DNA of 64,000 nt from Pseudoduganella rivuli (GCF_009674485.1 NZ_WKJJ01000002.1:248001-312000), one strand, 5' to 3'. Positions 48,829 to 58,902 are shown, counted from the stretch's first letter. Numbers and translations: made by a program. The notes: generated by a model from the sequence alone, not told the origin.

Positions 48829-50100
48829 ATGGCCAATTTCACGCATCCTGCCCAGCACGTGATTGTCATCGGCGCCGGCGTCGTCGGGCTGGCGTCCGCC
48901 TGGTGGCTGTTGGAAGCGGGTTGCCGCGTCACGGTGGTCGAGCAGGCCGAAAGCGTGGGCAGCGGGTGCAGTTACCGTAATGGCGGGCAATTAAGTTACC
49001 GCTACGTATCGCCGCTGGCCGATGCGGGCGTGCCGTGGAAAGCGTTGCAATGGCTGTGGCAGCCGGACGGTCCGCTGCGTTTCCGGCTGGAAGCGGACCC
49101 GCGCCAGTGGCGCTGGCTGGCCCGTTTTCTTGCCAGTTGCAATGCCGGCGCCAACCGGCGCACGACGGCCACGCTGCTGCAACTGGGGGAACTCAGCCGC
49201 AATGCCATGGCGCAGCTGGCGCTGGCGGTGCCTTTGCAGGAATTTGCGTGGCGCAACGCGGGCAAGCTGGTGGTGTACCGTTCGCGTTCGCTGTTCGATG
49301 CGGTGGTGAGCCGCGCCGACGTGATTCCCGATCCCGATAATACGCGCCAGGTGCTATCCCCGGCGGAAATCGTGCAGCGCGAACCGGCACTTTCCGGGCT
49401 GTCGCCGCAGCTGGCGGGTGGCATTTTTGACGATGGCGAGGCGGTGGCCGATTGCCACGCGTTTTGCCTGGCGCTGGCGCAGCGCTTGTTGTTGCATCCC
49501 CGTTTTGACGGAATCGTGCGGGCGGAAGTTCGGCAGTTGCAGGTCCGCCAGGGCAGGATTGGCGCGCTGCTGACTAGTTCCGGCAGCCTGCACGCGGACC
49601 GGTATGTGCTGGCGGCTGGCATATCGAGCCGCCACCTGGCTAAAACTGCTGGCATTTATTTGCCGGTCTACCCGCTGAAAGGCTATAGCCTGACAGCGCC
49701 AATCCGTCCTGGCGATGCCGCGCCTGCCGTCAGCGTGACAGACTTCGAACGGAAAATACTGTATGCGCGCATAGGCGGCAACTTGCGTGTGGCGGGCATG
49801 GCCGACCTGGTGGGCGAAAACACAGCGATCGACCCGCGCCGCATCACCTCTTTGCTGCGCTTGGCCTGCGCCACCTTGCCCCGGGCCGCTGATTATGATC
49901 GCGCGGAAAGTTGGGCGGGCTTGCGTCCTGCCACCCCGCATGGCGCGCCGATAGTTGGCGCCACCCGTTACCCGAACCTTTGGCTGAACGTGGGCCACGG
50001 CGCGCTGGGTTTTACCTTTGCGTGTGGCGCGGCAGTGCTGCTGGCTGATCTGATGCAGGGGAAATCAGTTGCACTGGAAGGGCTGGCGTTGTCTCGTTAG
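48829..50100 (+). CDS. D-amino-acid dehydrogenase small subunit-like flavoprotein
   Basis: A 423-residue FAD enzyme of the DAO family: HVIVIGAGVVGLASAWWLLEAGCRVTVVEQAESVGSGCSYRNGGQLSYRYVSPLADAGVP near the start carries the FAD motif and the DadA-specific NGGQLSYRY segment. The C-terminal GLRPATPHGAPIVGATRYPNLWLNVGHGALGFT is also DadA-like. It would oxidise D-alanine or other D-amino acids to keto acids, feeding electrons to the respiratory chain. It is divergent from the wall-salvage operon, which fits D-alanine freed from peptidoglycan by the amidase and dipeptidase. Confidence 0.88.
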   Translation: MANFTHPAQHVIVIGAGVVGLASAWWLLEAGCRVTVVEQAESVGSGCSYRNGGQLSYRYVSPLADAGVPWKALQWLWQPDGPLRFRLEADPRQWRWLARFLASCNAGANRRTTATLLQLGELSRNAMAQLALAVPLQEFAWRNAGKLVVYRSRSLFDAVVSRADVIPDPDNTRQVLSPAEIVQREPALSGLSPQLAGGIFDDGEAVADCHAFCLALAQRLLLHPRFDGIVRAEVRQLQVRQGRIGALLTSSGSLHADRYVLAAGISSRHLAKTAGIYLPVYPLKGYSLTAPIRPGDAAPAVSVTDFERKILYARIGGNLRVAGMADLVGENTAIDPRRITSLLRLACATLPRAADYDRAESWAGLRPATPHGAPIVGATRYPNLWLNVGHGALGFTFACGAAVLLADLMQGKSVALEGLALSR

Positions 50101-50129
50101 ACGGGATGAACTTAAAATTATGGAGCATG

Positions 50130-50162
50130 GCTATTTTAATTTTAGCATTAAGTTAAAATAGC
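50130..50162. promoter_or_regulatory. AT-rich promoter region of the Fic gene with inverted repeat
   Basis: GCTATTTTAA (50130-50139) and TTAAAATAGC (50153-50162) are perfect inverted arms 13 bases apart, ending 26 bases before the fic ATG. Related TTAA-rich stretches flank them. The AT content of this stretch contrasts sharply with the rest of the window. It could be an operator for autoregulation by the Fic protein's own winged helix. Confidence 0.5.
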
Positions 50163-50188
50163 AGCGTCGCTTAATTTAACTTTATAAA

Positions 50189-51349
50189 ATGCAAAGAGGA
50201 CTCACGGGATCGTACGTTTCCAGTATTGCCGGCGGCGTAGCCTGCCGTGCATTCGTTCCTGACCCGCTCCCGCCACAGCCATCATTGAACTTCGATGACA
50301 AGCTGCAAGCACGGATCACCGATGCATTGCTTGCGCTCGGACGGCTGGATGCAATCAGTACGTTATTGCCGGATGCGAAGCTATTCCTGTATAGCTATGT
50401 CCGCAAAGAGGCCGTTATGTCTTCGCAGATCGAAGGCACGCAGTCGTCGCTTAGCGACCTGATGCTGTACGAGATGCAAGGGCAGCCAGGCGTGCCAATG
50501 GATGATGTCCAGGAAGTCTCATGTTACGTAAAAGCATTGAATTTAGGTGTCGAGCGCGTCCGCGAAGGTCATCCGATTACCTATCGGTTGCTGGCTGAGG
50601 TACATGCGGCTTTGATGACGTCGGGACGGGGTATCCAGCGTGGCCCGGGGGAGTTTCGGCGCAACCAGGTTTGGATAGGCGGGCATCGCGCGGACGAAGC
50701 GGTATTTGTTCCGCCGCCGGCGCATGCTTTGGCCGACTGTTTCAGCGCACTTGAACGGTTTATCAACGATGCCGATACTCGAACGTCACCGGTCATAAAA
50801 GCGGCGTTAGCGCATGTGCAATTTGAAACTATTCACCCGTTCATGGACGGCAATGGCAGGCTAGGACGCTTGTTAATCCCCTTGATACTGGTCGAAGCCG
50901 GAGTGCTCAAGGAGCCGTTGCTTTACTTATCGGTGTTCTTCAAGCGGCATCGCCAAACGTACTATGAATTATTGCAGCAGGTAAGAATGGTGGGAGATTG
51001 GGAAGCTTGGTTGCTGTTTTTTGTTGATGCGATTGCGGCGACAGCCAACCAAGCTGTCGCAACGGCCAAGCAGCTCACCGGCAAACTGGCAGAAGACAAA
51101 GCGCGCCTTGTCGCGCTGGGCCGTCTGGCCGGATCGGCAACCCAGGTCTTGGACGCTATGTTCAAGTACCCGATTGCCAACATCAATTCACTGGCCACGA
51201 GTACCGGCCTGACTGCGGCAACGATAGGCAAGGCGCTGGATGCACTGCAAAATCAACTCGGTATCGTGCATGAGCTATCTGGCATGAAGCGCAACCGGAT
51301 CTACGCGTACTCCGCATACATAGACATTCTCAATCAAGAAATCGCCTGA
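50189..51349 (+). CDS. Fic-family adenylyltransferase, class II
   Basis: A 386-residue AMP-transferase. The catalytic motif HPFMDGNGRLGR starts at His216. The inhibitory helix lies N-terminal to it: Ser78-x3-Glu82-Gly83 (SSQIEG), the class II arrangement where Glu82 blocks ATP. A DUF4172-like N-terminal region and a C-terminal winged helix (about residues 320-375; NSLATSTGLTAATIGKALDALQNQLG) complete it. The winged helix suggests DNA binding or self-regulation. There is no clear ribosome site before the ATG, so the mRNA may be leaderless or start elsewhere. No antitoxin gene is next to it. Its AT-rich upstream DNA suggests horizontal gain. Confidence 0.92.
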   Translation: MQRGLTGSYVSSIAGGVACRAFVPDPLPPQPSLNFDDKLQARITDALLALGRLDAISTLLPDAKLFLYSYVRKEAVMSSQIEGTQSSLSDLMLYEMQGQPGVPMDDVQEVSCYVKALNLGVERVREGHPITYRLLAEVHAALMTSGRGIQRGPGEFRRNQVWIGGHRADEAVFVPPPAHALADCFSALERFINDADTRTSPVIKAALAHVQFETIHPFMDGNGRLGRLLIPLILVEAGVLKEPLLYLSVFFKRHRQTYYELLQQVRMVGDWEAWLLFFVDAIAATANQAVATAKQLTGKLAEDKARLVALGRLAGSATQVLDAMFKYPIANINSLATSTGLTAATIGKALDALQNQLGIVHELSGMKRNRIYAYSAYIDILNQEIA

Positions 51350-51442
51350 CCAGCGGCAGGGGATGTTGCTGTATGGGCAACATGCGCCGGGATACCCAAT
51401 ATGGCGGATAATGGCGGGATTTCCGCTGTCTTTTGTATCCCG

Positions 51443-51859
51443 ATGTCCAAATCCAAGTCCCCTGCCTGCCCCTGCGGCGGAACGTCCCTTGCCACCTGCT
51501 GCGGCCCTTATATAGAAGGGGCGGCGGTGCCGCAAACGGCGGAGCAACTGATGCGTTCGCGCTACACTGCCTACACGCAGAAAAACGAGGCTTACCTGCA
51601 GGCGACGTGGCACGCCAGCACCCGTCCCACGGAGCCCGTGATCAGCCCAAATGAAAAATTGCAATGGCTGGGACTTGAGGTAAAATCTGCTTTACGTTTA
51701 CGTCAACGTAAAGCAGAAAACGAAGATTATGTTGAGTTTGTTGCAAGGTTCCGTGTCCAGGGCAAGGGCCAGCGTTTGCACGAAATCAGCCGCTTTTTGC
51801 GCGAACCTTCACCCGAGGGGCTGCGCTGGTTTTACGTTGACGGTACTTTTCCCGAATAA
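51443..51859 (+). CDS. YchJ-family protein with SEC-C type N-terminus
   Basis: A 138-residue YchJ/UPF0225-type protein. The N-terminus has the zinc motif CPCGGTSLATCCGPYIEG (SEC-C like), followed by an NTF2-like domain (LMRSRYTAYTQKNEAYLQATWH; WLGLEV; YVEFVARFRVQGKGQRLHEISRF). The start is MSKSKSPAC. A perfect 13-bp inverted repeat lies inside the gene at 51686-51717 and encodes a basic stretch (KSALRLRQRKAEN) where most family members have a shorter loop, so an in-frame palindromic insert is likely. Function of the family is unknown. Confidence 0.85.
   Translation: MSKSKSPACPCGGTSLATCCGPYIEGAAVPQTAEQLMRSRYTAYTQKNEAYLQATWHASTRPTEPVISPNEKLQWLGLEVKSALRLRQRKAENEDYVEFVARFRVQGKGQRLHEISRFLREPSPEGLRWFYVDGTFPE
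51686..51717. repeat. Perfect 13-bp inverted repeat inside ychJ
   Basis: TCTGCTTTACGTT (51686-51698) and AACGTAAAGCAGA (51705-51717) are perfect arms around a 6-base loop. The stretch is far richer in A and T than the surrounding gene. It keeps the frame open. Confidence 0.8.
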
Positions 51860-51913
51860 CCAGTTACCAACTGTGACGCGGACCGAGACACCGCGTCGAG
51901 AAGAGGAACCCGA

Positions 51914-53521
51914 ATGCCGCATATCGAAAGCAAACTCAATCCGCGCAGCGACGATTTCAAGTCCAATGCGGCCGCCATGCAGGCGCTGGTCGACGACCTG
52001 CGCGCCAAGGTCGCGAAACTGGCCCAGGGCGGCGGTGAAGCGGCGTGCGCCAAGCACACGGCGCGCGGCAAGCTGTTGCCGCGCGACCGCGTGCAAATGC
52101 TGCTCGATCCCGGCACCCCGTTCCTCGAACTGTCGCAGATGGCTGCCTTCGGCATGTATGACGATGCGGCGCCGGCGGCCGGCATCATCACCGGCATCGG
52201 CCGCGTGGCGGGCCAGGAGTGCGTGATCGTATGCAACGACGCCACCGTCAAGGGCGGCACGTATTACCCGATGACGGTGAAAAAGCACCTGCGCGCCCAG
52301 GAAATCGCCGACCAGAACAACCTGCCGTGCATTTACCTGGTGGACTCGGGCGGCGCCAACCTGCCGAACCAGGATGACGTGTTCCCGGACCGCGACCACT
52401 TCGGCCGCATCTTCTTCAATCAGGCCAACATGTCGGCCAAGGGCATCCCGCAAATTGCCGTCGTCATGGGTTCGTGCACGGCCGGCGGCGCCTACGTGCC
52501 GGCCATGAGCGATGAATCCATCATCGTCAAGGAACAGGGCACGATTTTCCTCGGCGGCCCGCCACTGGTGAAAGCGGCGACCGGCGAAGTGGTGAGCGCG
52601 GAAGACCTGGGCGGCGGCGACGTGCATACGCGCCTGTCCGGCGTGGCCGACCACCTGGCGCAAAATGACTTGCACGCGCTGTCGCTGGCCCGCACCATCG
52701 TGTCGAACCTGAACCGCAGCAAGCCGCGGCAGGGCGCACTGCGCGAAGCGGTGGAACCGAAATACCCGACCAGCGAACTGTATGGCGTGATCCCGGTCGA
52801 TACCCGCAAGCCGTTCGATATCCGCGAAGTCATCGCCCGCATCGTCGACGGCAGCGACTTCGATGAATTCAAGGCCCGCTATGGCGCCACCCTGGTATGC
52901 GGCTTTGCCCATATCTATGGCATGAAGGTCGGCATCGTCGCCAACAACGGCATCCTGTTCTCCGAGTCCGCGCTGAAAGGCGCGCACTTCATCGAACTGT
53001 GCGCGCAGCGCAAGATCCCGCTGGTATTCCTGCAAAACATCACGGGTTTCATGGTGGGCCGCAAGTACGAGAACGAAGGCATTGCCCGCAACGGCGCGAA
53101 GATGGTGACGGCCGTGGCGACTGCCGCCGTGCCGAAATTCACCGTGGTGATCGGCGGCAGCTTCGGCGCCGGCAACTATGGCATGTGCGGACGTGCGTAT
53201 TCCCCGCGCTTCATGTGGATGTGGCCGAATGCCCGCATTTCCGTGATGGGCGGCGAACAGGCCGCTTCCGTGCTGGCCACCGTGAAACGCGACGGCATCG
53301 AAGGCAAGGGCGGCCAGTGGTCGGCGGAAGAGGAAGCCGCGTTCAAGCAGCCGATCAAGGACCAGTATGAGCACCAGGGCCACCCGTATTACGCCACCGC
53401 GCGCCTGTGGGATGACGGCGTCATCGACCCGGCCGACACCCGCATGGTGCTGGGCCTGGGCTTGTCCGCCGCGTTGAACCAGGAAATCCCGGACACGAAG
53501 TTCGGCGTATTCCGCATGTAA
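51914..53521 (+). CDS. liuB: Methylcrotonyl-CoA carboxylase, carboxyltransferase (beta) subunit
   Basis: A 535-residue carboxyltransferase subunit. MCC-beta features are [60 protein letters not shown] (acyl-CoA site) and [80 protein letters not shown] (biotin site; Gly-rich oxyanion loops). It carboxylates 3-methylcrotonyl-CoA in leucine breakdown with the biotin-bearing alpha subunit encoded 5.5 kb downstream at 59007. The hydratase gene follows after 14 bp. Confidence 0.95.
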   Translation: MPHIESKLNPRSDDFKSNAAAMQALVDDLRAKVAKLAQGGGEAACAKHTARGKLLPRDRVQMLLDPGTPFLELSQMAAFGMYDDAAPAAGIITGIGRVAGQECVIVCNDATVKGGTYYPMTVKKHLRAQEIADQNNLPCIYLVDSGGANLPNQDDVFPDRDHFGRIFFNQANMSAKGIPQIAVVMGSCTAGGAYVPAMSDESIIVKEQGTIFLGGPPLVKAATGEVVSAEDLGGGDVHTRLSGVADHLAQNDLHALSLARTIVSNLNRSKPRQGALREAVEPKYPTSELYGVIPVDTRKPFDIREVIARIVDGSDFDEFKARYGATLVCGFAHIYGMKVGIVANNGILFSESALKGAHFIELCAQRKIPLVFLQNITGFMVGRKYENEGIARNGAKMVTAVATAAVPKFTVVIGGSFGAGNYGMCGRAYSPRFMWMWPNARISVMGGEQAASVLATVKRDGIEGKGGQWSAEEEAAFKQPIKDQYEHQGHPYYATARLWDDGVIDPADTRMVLGLGLSAALNQEIPDTKFGVFRM

Positions 53522-53535
53522 GGGGGAATGGGTAT

Positions 53536-54318
53536 ATGACTTATGAAACCTTGCAGGTGACGATCGATGGTAAGCTTGCCACCGTCACGTTGAACCGTCC
53601 GGACGTGCGCAACGCGTTCAACGACAAGACCATCAGTGAAATCACGCTGGCGTTCGACGCGCTGGCGCAGGAAGACGACGTGCGCGCAATCGTGCTGGCG
53701 GCCAATGGCCCGGCCTTTTGCGCGGGCGGCGACTTGAACTGGATGAAAAAAATGGCGGGCTATACGCACGCCGAAAACAATGCAGATGCGATGCTGCTGG
53801 CAGAAATGCTGCGCACCATTTACCAGTGCCCGCAGCCGGTGGTCGCCAAAGTACACGGCGATTGCTATGCGGGCGGCATGGGCCTGGTGGCCGCATGCGA
53901 CATCGTGATTGCCGCGGACGTGGCAAACTTCTGCCTGAGCGAAGTGAAGCTGGGACTGATCCCGGCCACCATTTCACCTTATGTCATCAAAGCCATGGGC
54001 GAACAGGCGTCGCGCCGCTATTTCCTGACCGCAGAGCGGTTTGGGGCGGCCGAGGCCCACCGCATCGGCTTCGTGCACGAACTGGCGACCCCAGAGACTA
54101 TCGACGCGAAGACGGCGGAACTCGTCAAGGCCCTGCTGGGCAACAGCCCGAACGCGGTGCGCGAAGCGAAAACGCTGGTGCGCGATGTGGCGGGACGTCC
54201 CGTCGACGATGCGCTACTGGCCGACACGGCGCTGCGCATCGCCAACATCCGCTCGTCACTGCAGGGCCGCGAGGGCGTGCAATCCTTCCTGGAGAAGCGC
54301 AAGCCGAATTGGCTATAG
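53536..54318 (+). CDS. liuC: Methylglutaconyl-CoA hydratase (enoyl-CoA hydratase family)
   Basis: A 260-residue crotonase-fold enzyme: VTLNRPDVRNAFNDKTISE, AGGDLNWMKKMAGYTHAENNADAMLLAEML (the GDLNWM motif marks the AUH/LiuC group), and DCYAGGMGLVAACDIVIA with the oxyanion glycines. It hydrates 3-methylglutaconyl-CoA to HMG-CoA, the step between MCC and HMG-CoA lyase. It lies 14 bp after the MCC beta gene. The bioA reading frame begins 41 bp after its stop. Confidence 0.92.
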   Translation: MTYETLQVTIDGKLATVTLNRPDVRNAFNDKTISEITLAFDALAQEDDVRAIVLAANGPAFCAGGDLNWMKKMAGYTHAENNADAMLLAEMLRTIYQCPQPVVAKVHGDCYAGGMGLVAACDIVIAADVANFCLSEVKLGLIPATISPYVIKAMGEQASRRYFLTAERFGAAEAHRIGFVHELATPETIDAKTAELVKALLGNSPNAVREAKTLVRDVAGRPVDDALLADTALRIANIRSSLQGREGVQSFLEKRKPNWL

Positions 54319-54358
54319 CCCGCACGCAGCCCGTGGCGGTAACGGAAACGGAGCAGTT

Positions 54359-55717
54359 TTGGAAGCACATCAACAGAGCGTAGAAACCGACAGCGACTGG
54401 GTTGCCCGCAGCCTGCGCAGCGTCTGGCACCCGTGCACGCAGATGCAGCACCATGCTCAGGGTACAGATCATGTGCCGCTGATCGCGGTCAGCCACGGCC
54501 GTGGCCCGTGGCTGTACGACCACCACGGCGACCGTTATCTGGACGCGATCAGTTCGTGGTGGGTCAACCTGTTCGGCCATGCCAACCAGCGCATCAACGG
54601 CGCGCTGAAAGAGCAGCTGGACATGCTGGAACACGCCATGCTGGCCGGCTTCACGCACGAACCCGTGATCCGCCTGTCGGAACGTCTGTCCGCGCTGACG
54701 CAGCACCAGCTTGGCCACGCGTTTTACGCGTCGGATGGCGCGTCCGCCGTGGAAATCGCGCTGAAGATGAGCTTCCATGCGTGGCGCAACATGGGCCGCA
54801 CGGACAAGCAGGAATTCGTCTGCCTGAAGGGCAGCTACCACGGCGAGACCATCGGTGCGCTGGCCGTCACCGACGTGGCGCTGTTCAAGGATGCCTATGG
54901 CCCGCTGCTGCGGGCGTCGCGCATCGTGATGTCGCCCGATGCGCGCCAGGCCGTTGATGGCGAGAGCGCCGAGGACGTGGCGCGCCGCGCGGCGGCCGAC
55001 GTGCAAAAACTGTTCGAAGAAAACGGCGCCAGCATTGCCGCCATCATTATCGAACCGCTGGTGCAGTGCGCGACGGGCATGGCCATGCACGATCCGCTGT
55101 ACCTGAAGCTGGTGCGCGAACTGTGCGACCGGCACGACGTGCACCTGATCCTCGATGAAATCGCCGTCGGCTGCGGCCGAACCGGCACGTTCTTCGCATG
55201 CGAACAGGCCGGCATCTGGCCGGACTTCCTGTGCCTGTCGAAGGGTATCAGCGGCGGTTACCTGCCGCTGTCGATCGTGCTGTCGCGCGAAGAAATTTAC
55301 CAGGCGTTTTACAGCGCCGACGTCACGCGCGGTTTCCTGCACTCGCACTCGTACACGGGCAATCCGCTGGCGTGCCGCGCGGCGCTGGCGACCCTGGATA
55401 TCTTCGAAGAAGACCAGGTGCTGGAGACGAACAGGATCCGCGCTGAAAAATTGACGCGCGCCCTGCAGCCGCTGGTCAATCATGAACGCATTAGCCATGC
55501 CCGCCAACGCGGCATGATCTGGGCCTTCGACGCCATCGATGCGGGCCCGGGATTCTCGCGCCGCTTCTTCACGGAAGCCACGCGCCAGGAATTGCTGCTG
55601 CGCCCGATCGGCAACACGATTTACCTGATGCCGCCATACATCCTCAACGATGAGGAAATCGACGGCCTCGCTGCGCGCACCCTGTCGGTGTTCGAAACCA
55701 CCATCGCGGGGGCATGA
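54359..55717 (+). CDS. bioA: Adenosylmethionine-8-amino-7-oxononanoate aminotransferase
   Basis: A 452-residue PLP aminotransferase of biotin synthesis. BioA-specific motifs are VWHPCTQM near residue 20, [16 protein letters not shown], the PLP region [46 protein letters not shown] and the PLP lysine in [14 protein letters not shown]. The frame has no ATG before the conserved HPCTQM motif. I use the TTG at 54359 behind ACGGAG, which gives the usual family length. The stop overlaps the bioF start (ATGA). Confidence 0.93.
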   Translation: MEAHQQSVETDSDWVARSLRSVWHPCTQMQHHAQGTDHVPLIAVSHGRGPWLYDHHGDRYLDAISSWWVNLFGHANQRINGALKEQLDMLEHAMLAGFTHEPVIRLSERLSALTQHQLGHAFYASDGASAVEIALKMSFHAWRNMGRTDKQEFVCLKGSYHGETIGALAVTDVALFKDAYGPLLRASRIVMSPDARQAVDGESAEDVARRAAADVQKLFEENGASIAAIIIEPLVQCATGMAMHDPLYLKLVRELCDRHDVHLILDEIAVGCGRTGTFFACEQAGIWPDFLCLSKGISGGYLPLSIVLSREEIYQAFYSADVTRGFLHSHSYTGNPLACRAALATLDIFEEDQVLETNRIRAEKLTRALQPLVNHERISHARQRGMIWAFDAIDAGPGFSRRFFTEATRQELLLRPIGNTIYLMPPYILNDEEIDGLAARTLSVFETTIAGA

Positions 55718-56907
55718 GCATGGATTTACTGAATAAACTGCAACTGCAACTGGCGGGCCTGGAAGAAAAAAGCCTGATCCGCAAGCGCCGCCATGTGGAA
55801 ACGCCGGCCGGCCCGCGCGTGACGGTCGATGGCCGCGACATGCTGTGCTTTTCCAGCAATGACTACCTGAGCCTGGCGGGCCATCCGAAAGTCATGGCCG
55901 CGCTGCAAGAGGGTGTGGACCTGTATGGCGCCGGCAGCGGCGCGTCGCACCTGATCTCCGGCCACAGCCGCGCGCACGCGCAACTGGAAGAACGCCTGGC
56001 CGGCTTTGTCGGCCAGCACCTGGAAGCGCCCAGGGCCTTGTACTTCTGCACCGGCTACATGGCCAACCTGGCCGTGCTGACCGGGCTGGCCGTGGGCGAC
56101 AAGGACACGGAAATCTTTTCCGAATCGCTGAACCACGCCTCGCTGATCGATGGCGCGCGCCTGTCGCGCACGACGGTCAAGGTGGTGGGCCATGCCGATG
56201 TCGCCAGCCTGGCGGCGCTGCTGGAGCAAAGCACGGCGGCCAACAAGATCGTCGTCACCGACAGCGTGTTCAGCATGGATGGCGACCTGGCCCCGCTGCC
56301 GGAGTTGCTGGCGCTGTGCGAACGGCATGGCGCGTGGCTGGTGGTCGACGACGCGCACGGTTTCGGCACGCTGGGCGACAACGGCCGCGGCGCGCTGGAA
56401 CACTTCAATTTGCGCTCGCCGTACCTGGTGTACGTGGGAACGCTGGGCAAGGCCGCCGGAGTCGGCGGCGCATTCGTGGCCGCGCACGAAGTCGTGATTG
56501 AAACGCTGATCCAGCGCGCCCGTCCCTACATCTTCACCACGGCGGCGCCGCCCGCGCTGGCGCATGCGCTGCTGGCCAGCGTCGATATCATCGAAAGCGA
56601 AGAGGGGCGCCAGCGCCGCGCCCATGTGCAGGCGCTGATTGCACACCTGAAAGCCAGCTTGAAGTTGAAACGTTGGCAACTGATGCCGTCCGATACGGCG
56701 GTACAACCCATCGTGATCGGCGATAATGCTGAAACCATGCGCGTATCCGCCGCGCTGTACGCGCAAGGCTTCTGGGTGGGCGGCATTCGTCCGCCGACCG
56801 TGCCGCTGGGGACGTCGCGCCTGCGCGTGACCCTGGCGGCGGGCCATACGATGGACGAAGTGGACCGCCTGGTCGCGGCTATCCATGTGCTGGAGGAGCA
56901 ATCATGA
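55714..56907 (+). CDS. bioF: 8-amino-7-oxononanoate synthase
   Basis: A 397-residue PLP enzyme that condenses pimeloyl thioester with alanine. It has the typical [14 protein letters not shown] start, [59 protein letters not shown] and the PLP lysine in [15 protein letters not shown]. Starts within the bioA stop (ATGA) and ends within the bioD start (ATGA), so bioA, bioF and bioD are translationally coupled. Confidence 0.95.
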   Translation: MSMDLLNKLQLQLAGLEEKSLIRKRRHVETPAGPRVTVDGRDMLCFSSNDYLSLAGHPKVMAALQEGVDLYGAGSGASHLISGHSRAHAQLEERLAGFVGQHLEAPRALYFCTGYMANLAVLTGLAVGDKDTEIFSESLNHASLIDGARLSRTTVKVVGHADVASLAALLEQSTAANKIVVTDSVFSMDGDLAPLPELLALCERHGAWLVVDDAHGFGTLGDNGRGALEHFNLRSPYLVYVGTLGKAAGVGGAFVAAHEVVIETLIQRARPYIFTTAAPPALAHALLASVDIIESEEGRQRRAHVQALIAHLKASLKLKRWQLMPSDTAVQPIVIGDNAETMRVSAALYAQGFWVGGIRPPTVPLGTSRLRVTLAAGHTMDEVDRLVAAIHVLEEQS

Positions 56908-57782
56908 GCACTGACAAGCCGGATGTCGTCGCATCCACCTTCGCGCCCACAGCGGATTTGCCCGTCATCGTGGTGGGCGAAACCGTGGTGGGCGCCGCTG
57001 TCGTCCAGGATGAACCCAAACCCGCGGGGGCATCGCAAGCTGCGCCGCAAACGCAACCCGCCTTGGCAGGCTGGCCGCCCCGTTTCTCTTGCTTTGTGAC
57101 GGGGACGGATACGGAAATCGGCAAAACGCTGGCGTCCAGCGCCATCCTGCATGCGCTGGTCCAGCAGGGCGTGCGCGCCTGCGGCATGAAGCCGGTGGCG
57201 GCCGGCGCGGAAATCCGCAATGGCGCGCTGCATAACGACGATGCCGACATGCTGATCGCGGCCGGCAACGTGACGATGCCGCAATCGCTGACGACGCCAT
57301 ACATGCTGATGGAACCGGCCGCGCCGCATATCGCGGCGGCGCTGGAAGGCGTGACCATCGACCCGGTGCCGATCCTGGCCGCGTACCTTGAAATCGCTGC
57401 TGCATCCGATGCCGTGGTGGTGGAAGGCGTGGGCGGCTTCTGTGTGCCGCTCAACGACAGTTTCGACACCGCCGACCTCGCGCAGCAGCTCGACTTGCCA
57501 GTGATCCTGGTGGTGGGCTTGCGTCTGGGCTGCATCAGCCACGCGCTGCTGACAGCCGAAGCCATCGCCGCGCGCGGATTGAAACTGGTGGGCTGGATTG
57601 CCAACGAAGTGCAGGCGGAGATGGCGTTCGCCGATGAAAACGTGGCGGCGTTGAAGCAGCGCATCGGTGCGCCGCTGCTGGGACGCATCCCGCGCCTGGG
57701 GCAACCCACCGCCGCCGCCGCTGCCGAGTATTTGAATCTGGCGGGCCTGCCGAACTGGCCCACCCGCCGCAACAATCAATGA
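56904..57782 (+). CDS. bioD: Dethiobiotin synthetase with N-terminal extension
   Basis: A 292-residue P-loop enzyme that closes the ureido ring of dethiobiotin. The ATP loop is [12 protein letters not shown] starting near residue 67, with [10 protein letters not shown] and [11 protein letters not shown] following, and the family tail GWIANEV. Normal BioD has about 225-240 residues, so roughly 60 residues (Val/Ala/Pro/Gln-rich, to about residue 58) are added in front. The start ATG overlaps the bioF stop, but an alternative inner start cannot be excluded. The extension has no recognisable domain. Confidence 0.92.
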   Translation: MSTDKPDVVASTFAPTADLPVIVVGETVVGAAVVQDEPKPAGASQAAPQTQPALAGWPPRFSCFVTGTDTEIGKTLASSAILHALVQQGVRACGMKPVAAGAEIRNGALHNDDADMLIAAGNVTMPQSLTTPYMLMEPAAPHIAAALEGVTIDPVPILAAYLEIAAASDAVVVEGVGGFCVPLNDSFDTADLAQQLDLPVILVVGLRLGCISHALLTAEAIAARGLKLVGWIANEVQAEMAFADENVAALKQRIGAPLLGRIPRLGQPTAAAAAEYLNLAGLPNWPTRRNNQ

Positions 57783-57795
57783 ATGTGAAGGAAAC

Positions 57796-58857
57796 ATGAT
57801 GTCGCAAGCGACCCTGCAAGAACCGAAGACCGCACAGACCGTGGAGCTGCACCGTCCGGCCAAGGCGATCAAGCTGCCCGAAGCCGCCACCTGGCCACTG
57901 GAAGATGTGATGGCGCTGTACGAACTGCCGTTCAACGACCTGATGTTCCGTGCACAGGAAACCCACCGCGCGTACTGGCCGGAAGGCGACGTCGAACTGG
58001 CGACCCTGCTGTCGATCAAGACCGGCGGTTGCGAAGAGGATTGTGGTTACTGCCCGCAGGCGGCGCGCTACGACACCGGCGTGGAAGCCAAGAAAATCCT
58101 GGACATCGACACCGTGCTCGATGCCGCGCGCCAGGCCAAGGACAATGGCGCCACCCGCTTCTGCATGGGCGCCGCATGGCGCAGCCCGAAAGAGCGCGAC
58201 ATGGATAAAGTGGAAAACATGGTGCGCGAAGTGAAGGCCATGGGCCTGGAAACCTGCGCCACGCTGGGCATGCTGGAAGCCGAACAGGCCGAGCGCCTGA
58301 AGGCCGCCGGCCTGGATTATTACAACCACAACCTCGATACGGCCCCCGAGTTCTACAACAACGTGATTTCCACCCGCGAATACCAGGACCGCCTGGATAC
58401 GCTGGGCCACGTGCGCAACGCGGGCCTGAAAGTGTGCTGCGGCGGCATCGTCGGCATGGGTGAAACCCGCGCCCAGCGCGCCGGCCTGATCGCGCAGCTG
58501 GCCAACCTGAACCCCTACCCGGAATCGGTGCCGGTCAACCACCTGGTGCAGGTGGAAGGCACGCCGCTGCACGGCCTGGATCCGCTGGACCCGCTGGAAT
58601 TCGTGCGTACCATCGCCGTGGCCCGTATCACGATGCCGAAAGCGCGCGTGCGCCTGTCGGCCGGCCGCCGCGAACTGGGCGAAGCCGTCCAGGCGATGTG
58701 CTTCATGGCCGGCGCCAATTCCATCTTCTACGGCGACAAGCTGCTGACCACCGACAATCCCGAAGCCAACGACGACCGCGCACTGCTGGCCAAGCTGGGT
58801 TTGAAGACCCGCGCCAATACGCTGGAATCGGTGCAGAAGGAACGTTGCGGCTGCTAA
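57796..58857 (+). CDS. bioB: Biotin synthase
   Basis: A 353-residue radical-SAM enzyme that inserts sulfur into dethiobiotin. The SAM cluster cysteines are Cys79, Cys83 and Cys86 ([12 protein letters not shown]). Other marks are [30 protein letters not shown] and [12 protein letters not shown]; it ends in RCGC. Two ATG codons at the start are possible; an AAGGA site favours them equally. The bioB gene ends 149 bp before the MCC alpha gene, with a REP-like hairpin in the gap. Confidence 0.95.
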   Translation: MMSQATLQEPKTAQTVELHRPAKAIKLPEAATWPLEDVMALYELPFNDLMFRAQETHRAYWPEGDVELATLLSIKTGGCEEDCGYCPQAARYDTGVEAKKILDIDTVLDAARQAKDNGATRFCMGAAWRSPKERDMDKVENMVREVKAMGLETCATLGMLEAEQAERLKAAGLDYYNHNLDTAPEFYNNVISTREYQDRLDTLGHVRNAGLKVCCGGIVGMGETRAQRAGLIAQLANLNPYPESVPVNHLVQVEGTPLHGLDPLDPLEFVRTIAVARITMPKARVRLSAGRRELGEAVQAMCFMAGANSIFYGDKLLTTDNPEANDDRALLAKLGLKTRANTLESVQKERCGC

Positions 58858-58876
58858 AGCGACGGCCCTCGCCCGT

Positions 58877-58902
58877 CGTAGGGCGGCTTTTACAAAGCCG
58901 CC
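58877..58902. repeat. REP-like hairpin element, copy 2 (bioB-mccA gap)
   Basis: CGTAGGGCGGCTTT (from 58877) and AAAGCCGCC (58894-58902) form a 9-bp stem GGCGGCTTT-TAC-AAAGCCGCC. It is the opposite orientation of the copies at 24902 and 62970. No T-run follows, so it is not a standard terminator. Confidence 0.7.

Noticed and set aside
50101..51349. Fic gene region as part of a prophage or toxin-antitoxin island
   Set aside because: No integrase, att-like repeat, antitoxin frame or phage gene adjoins it; only the AT-rich promoter hints at transfer.
58877..58902. Hairpin after bioB as a Rho-independent terminator
   Set aside because: The stem is not followed by a T-run on either strand and the same element occurs elsewhere as a dispersed repeat.
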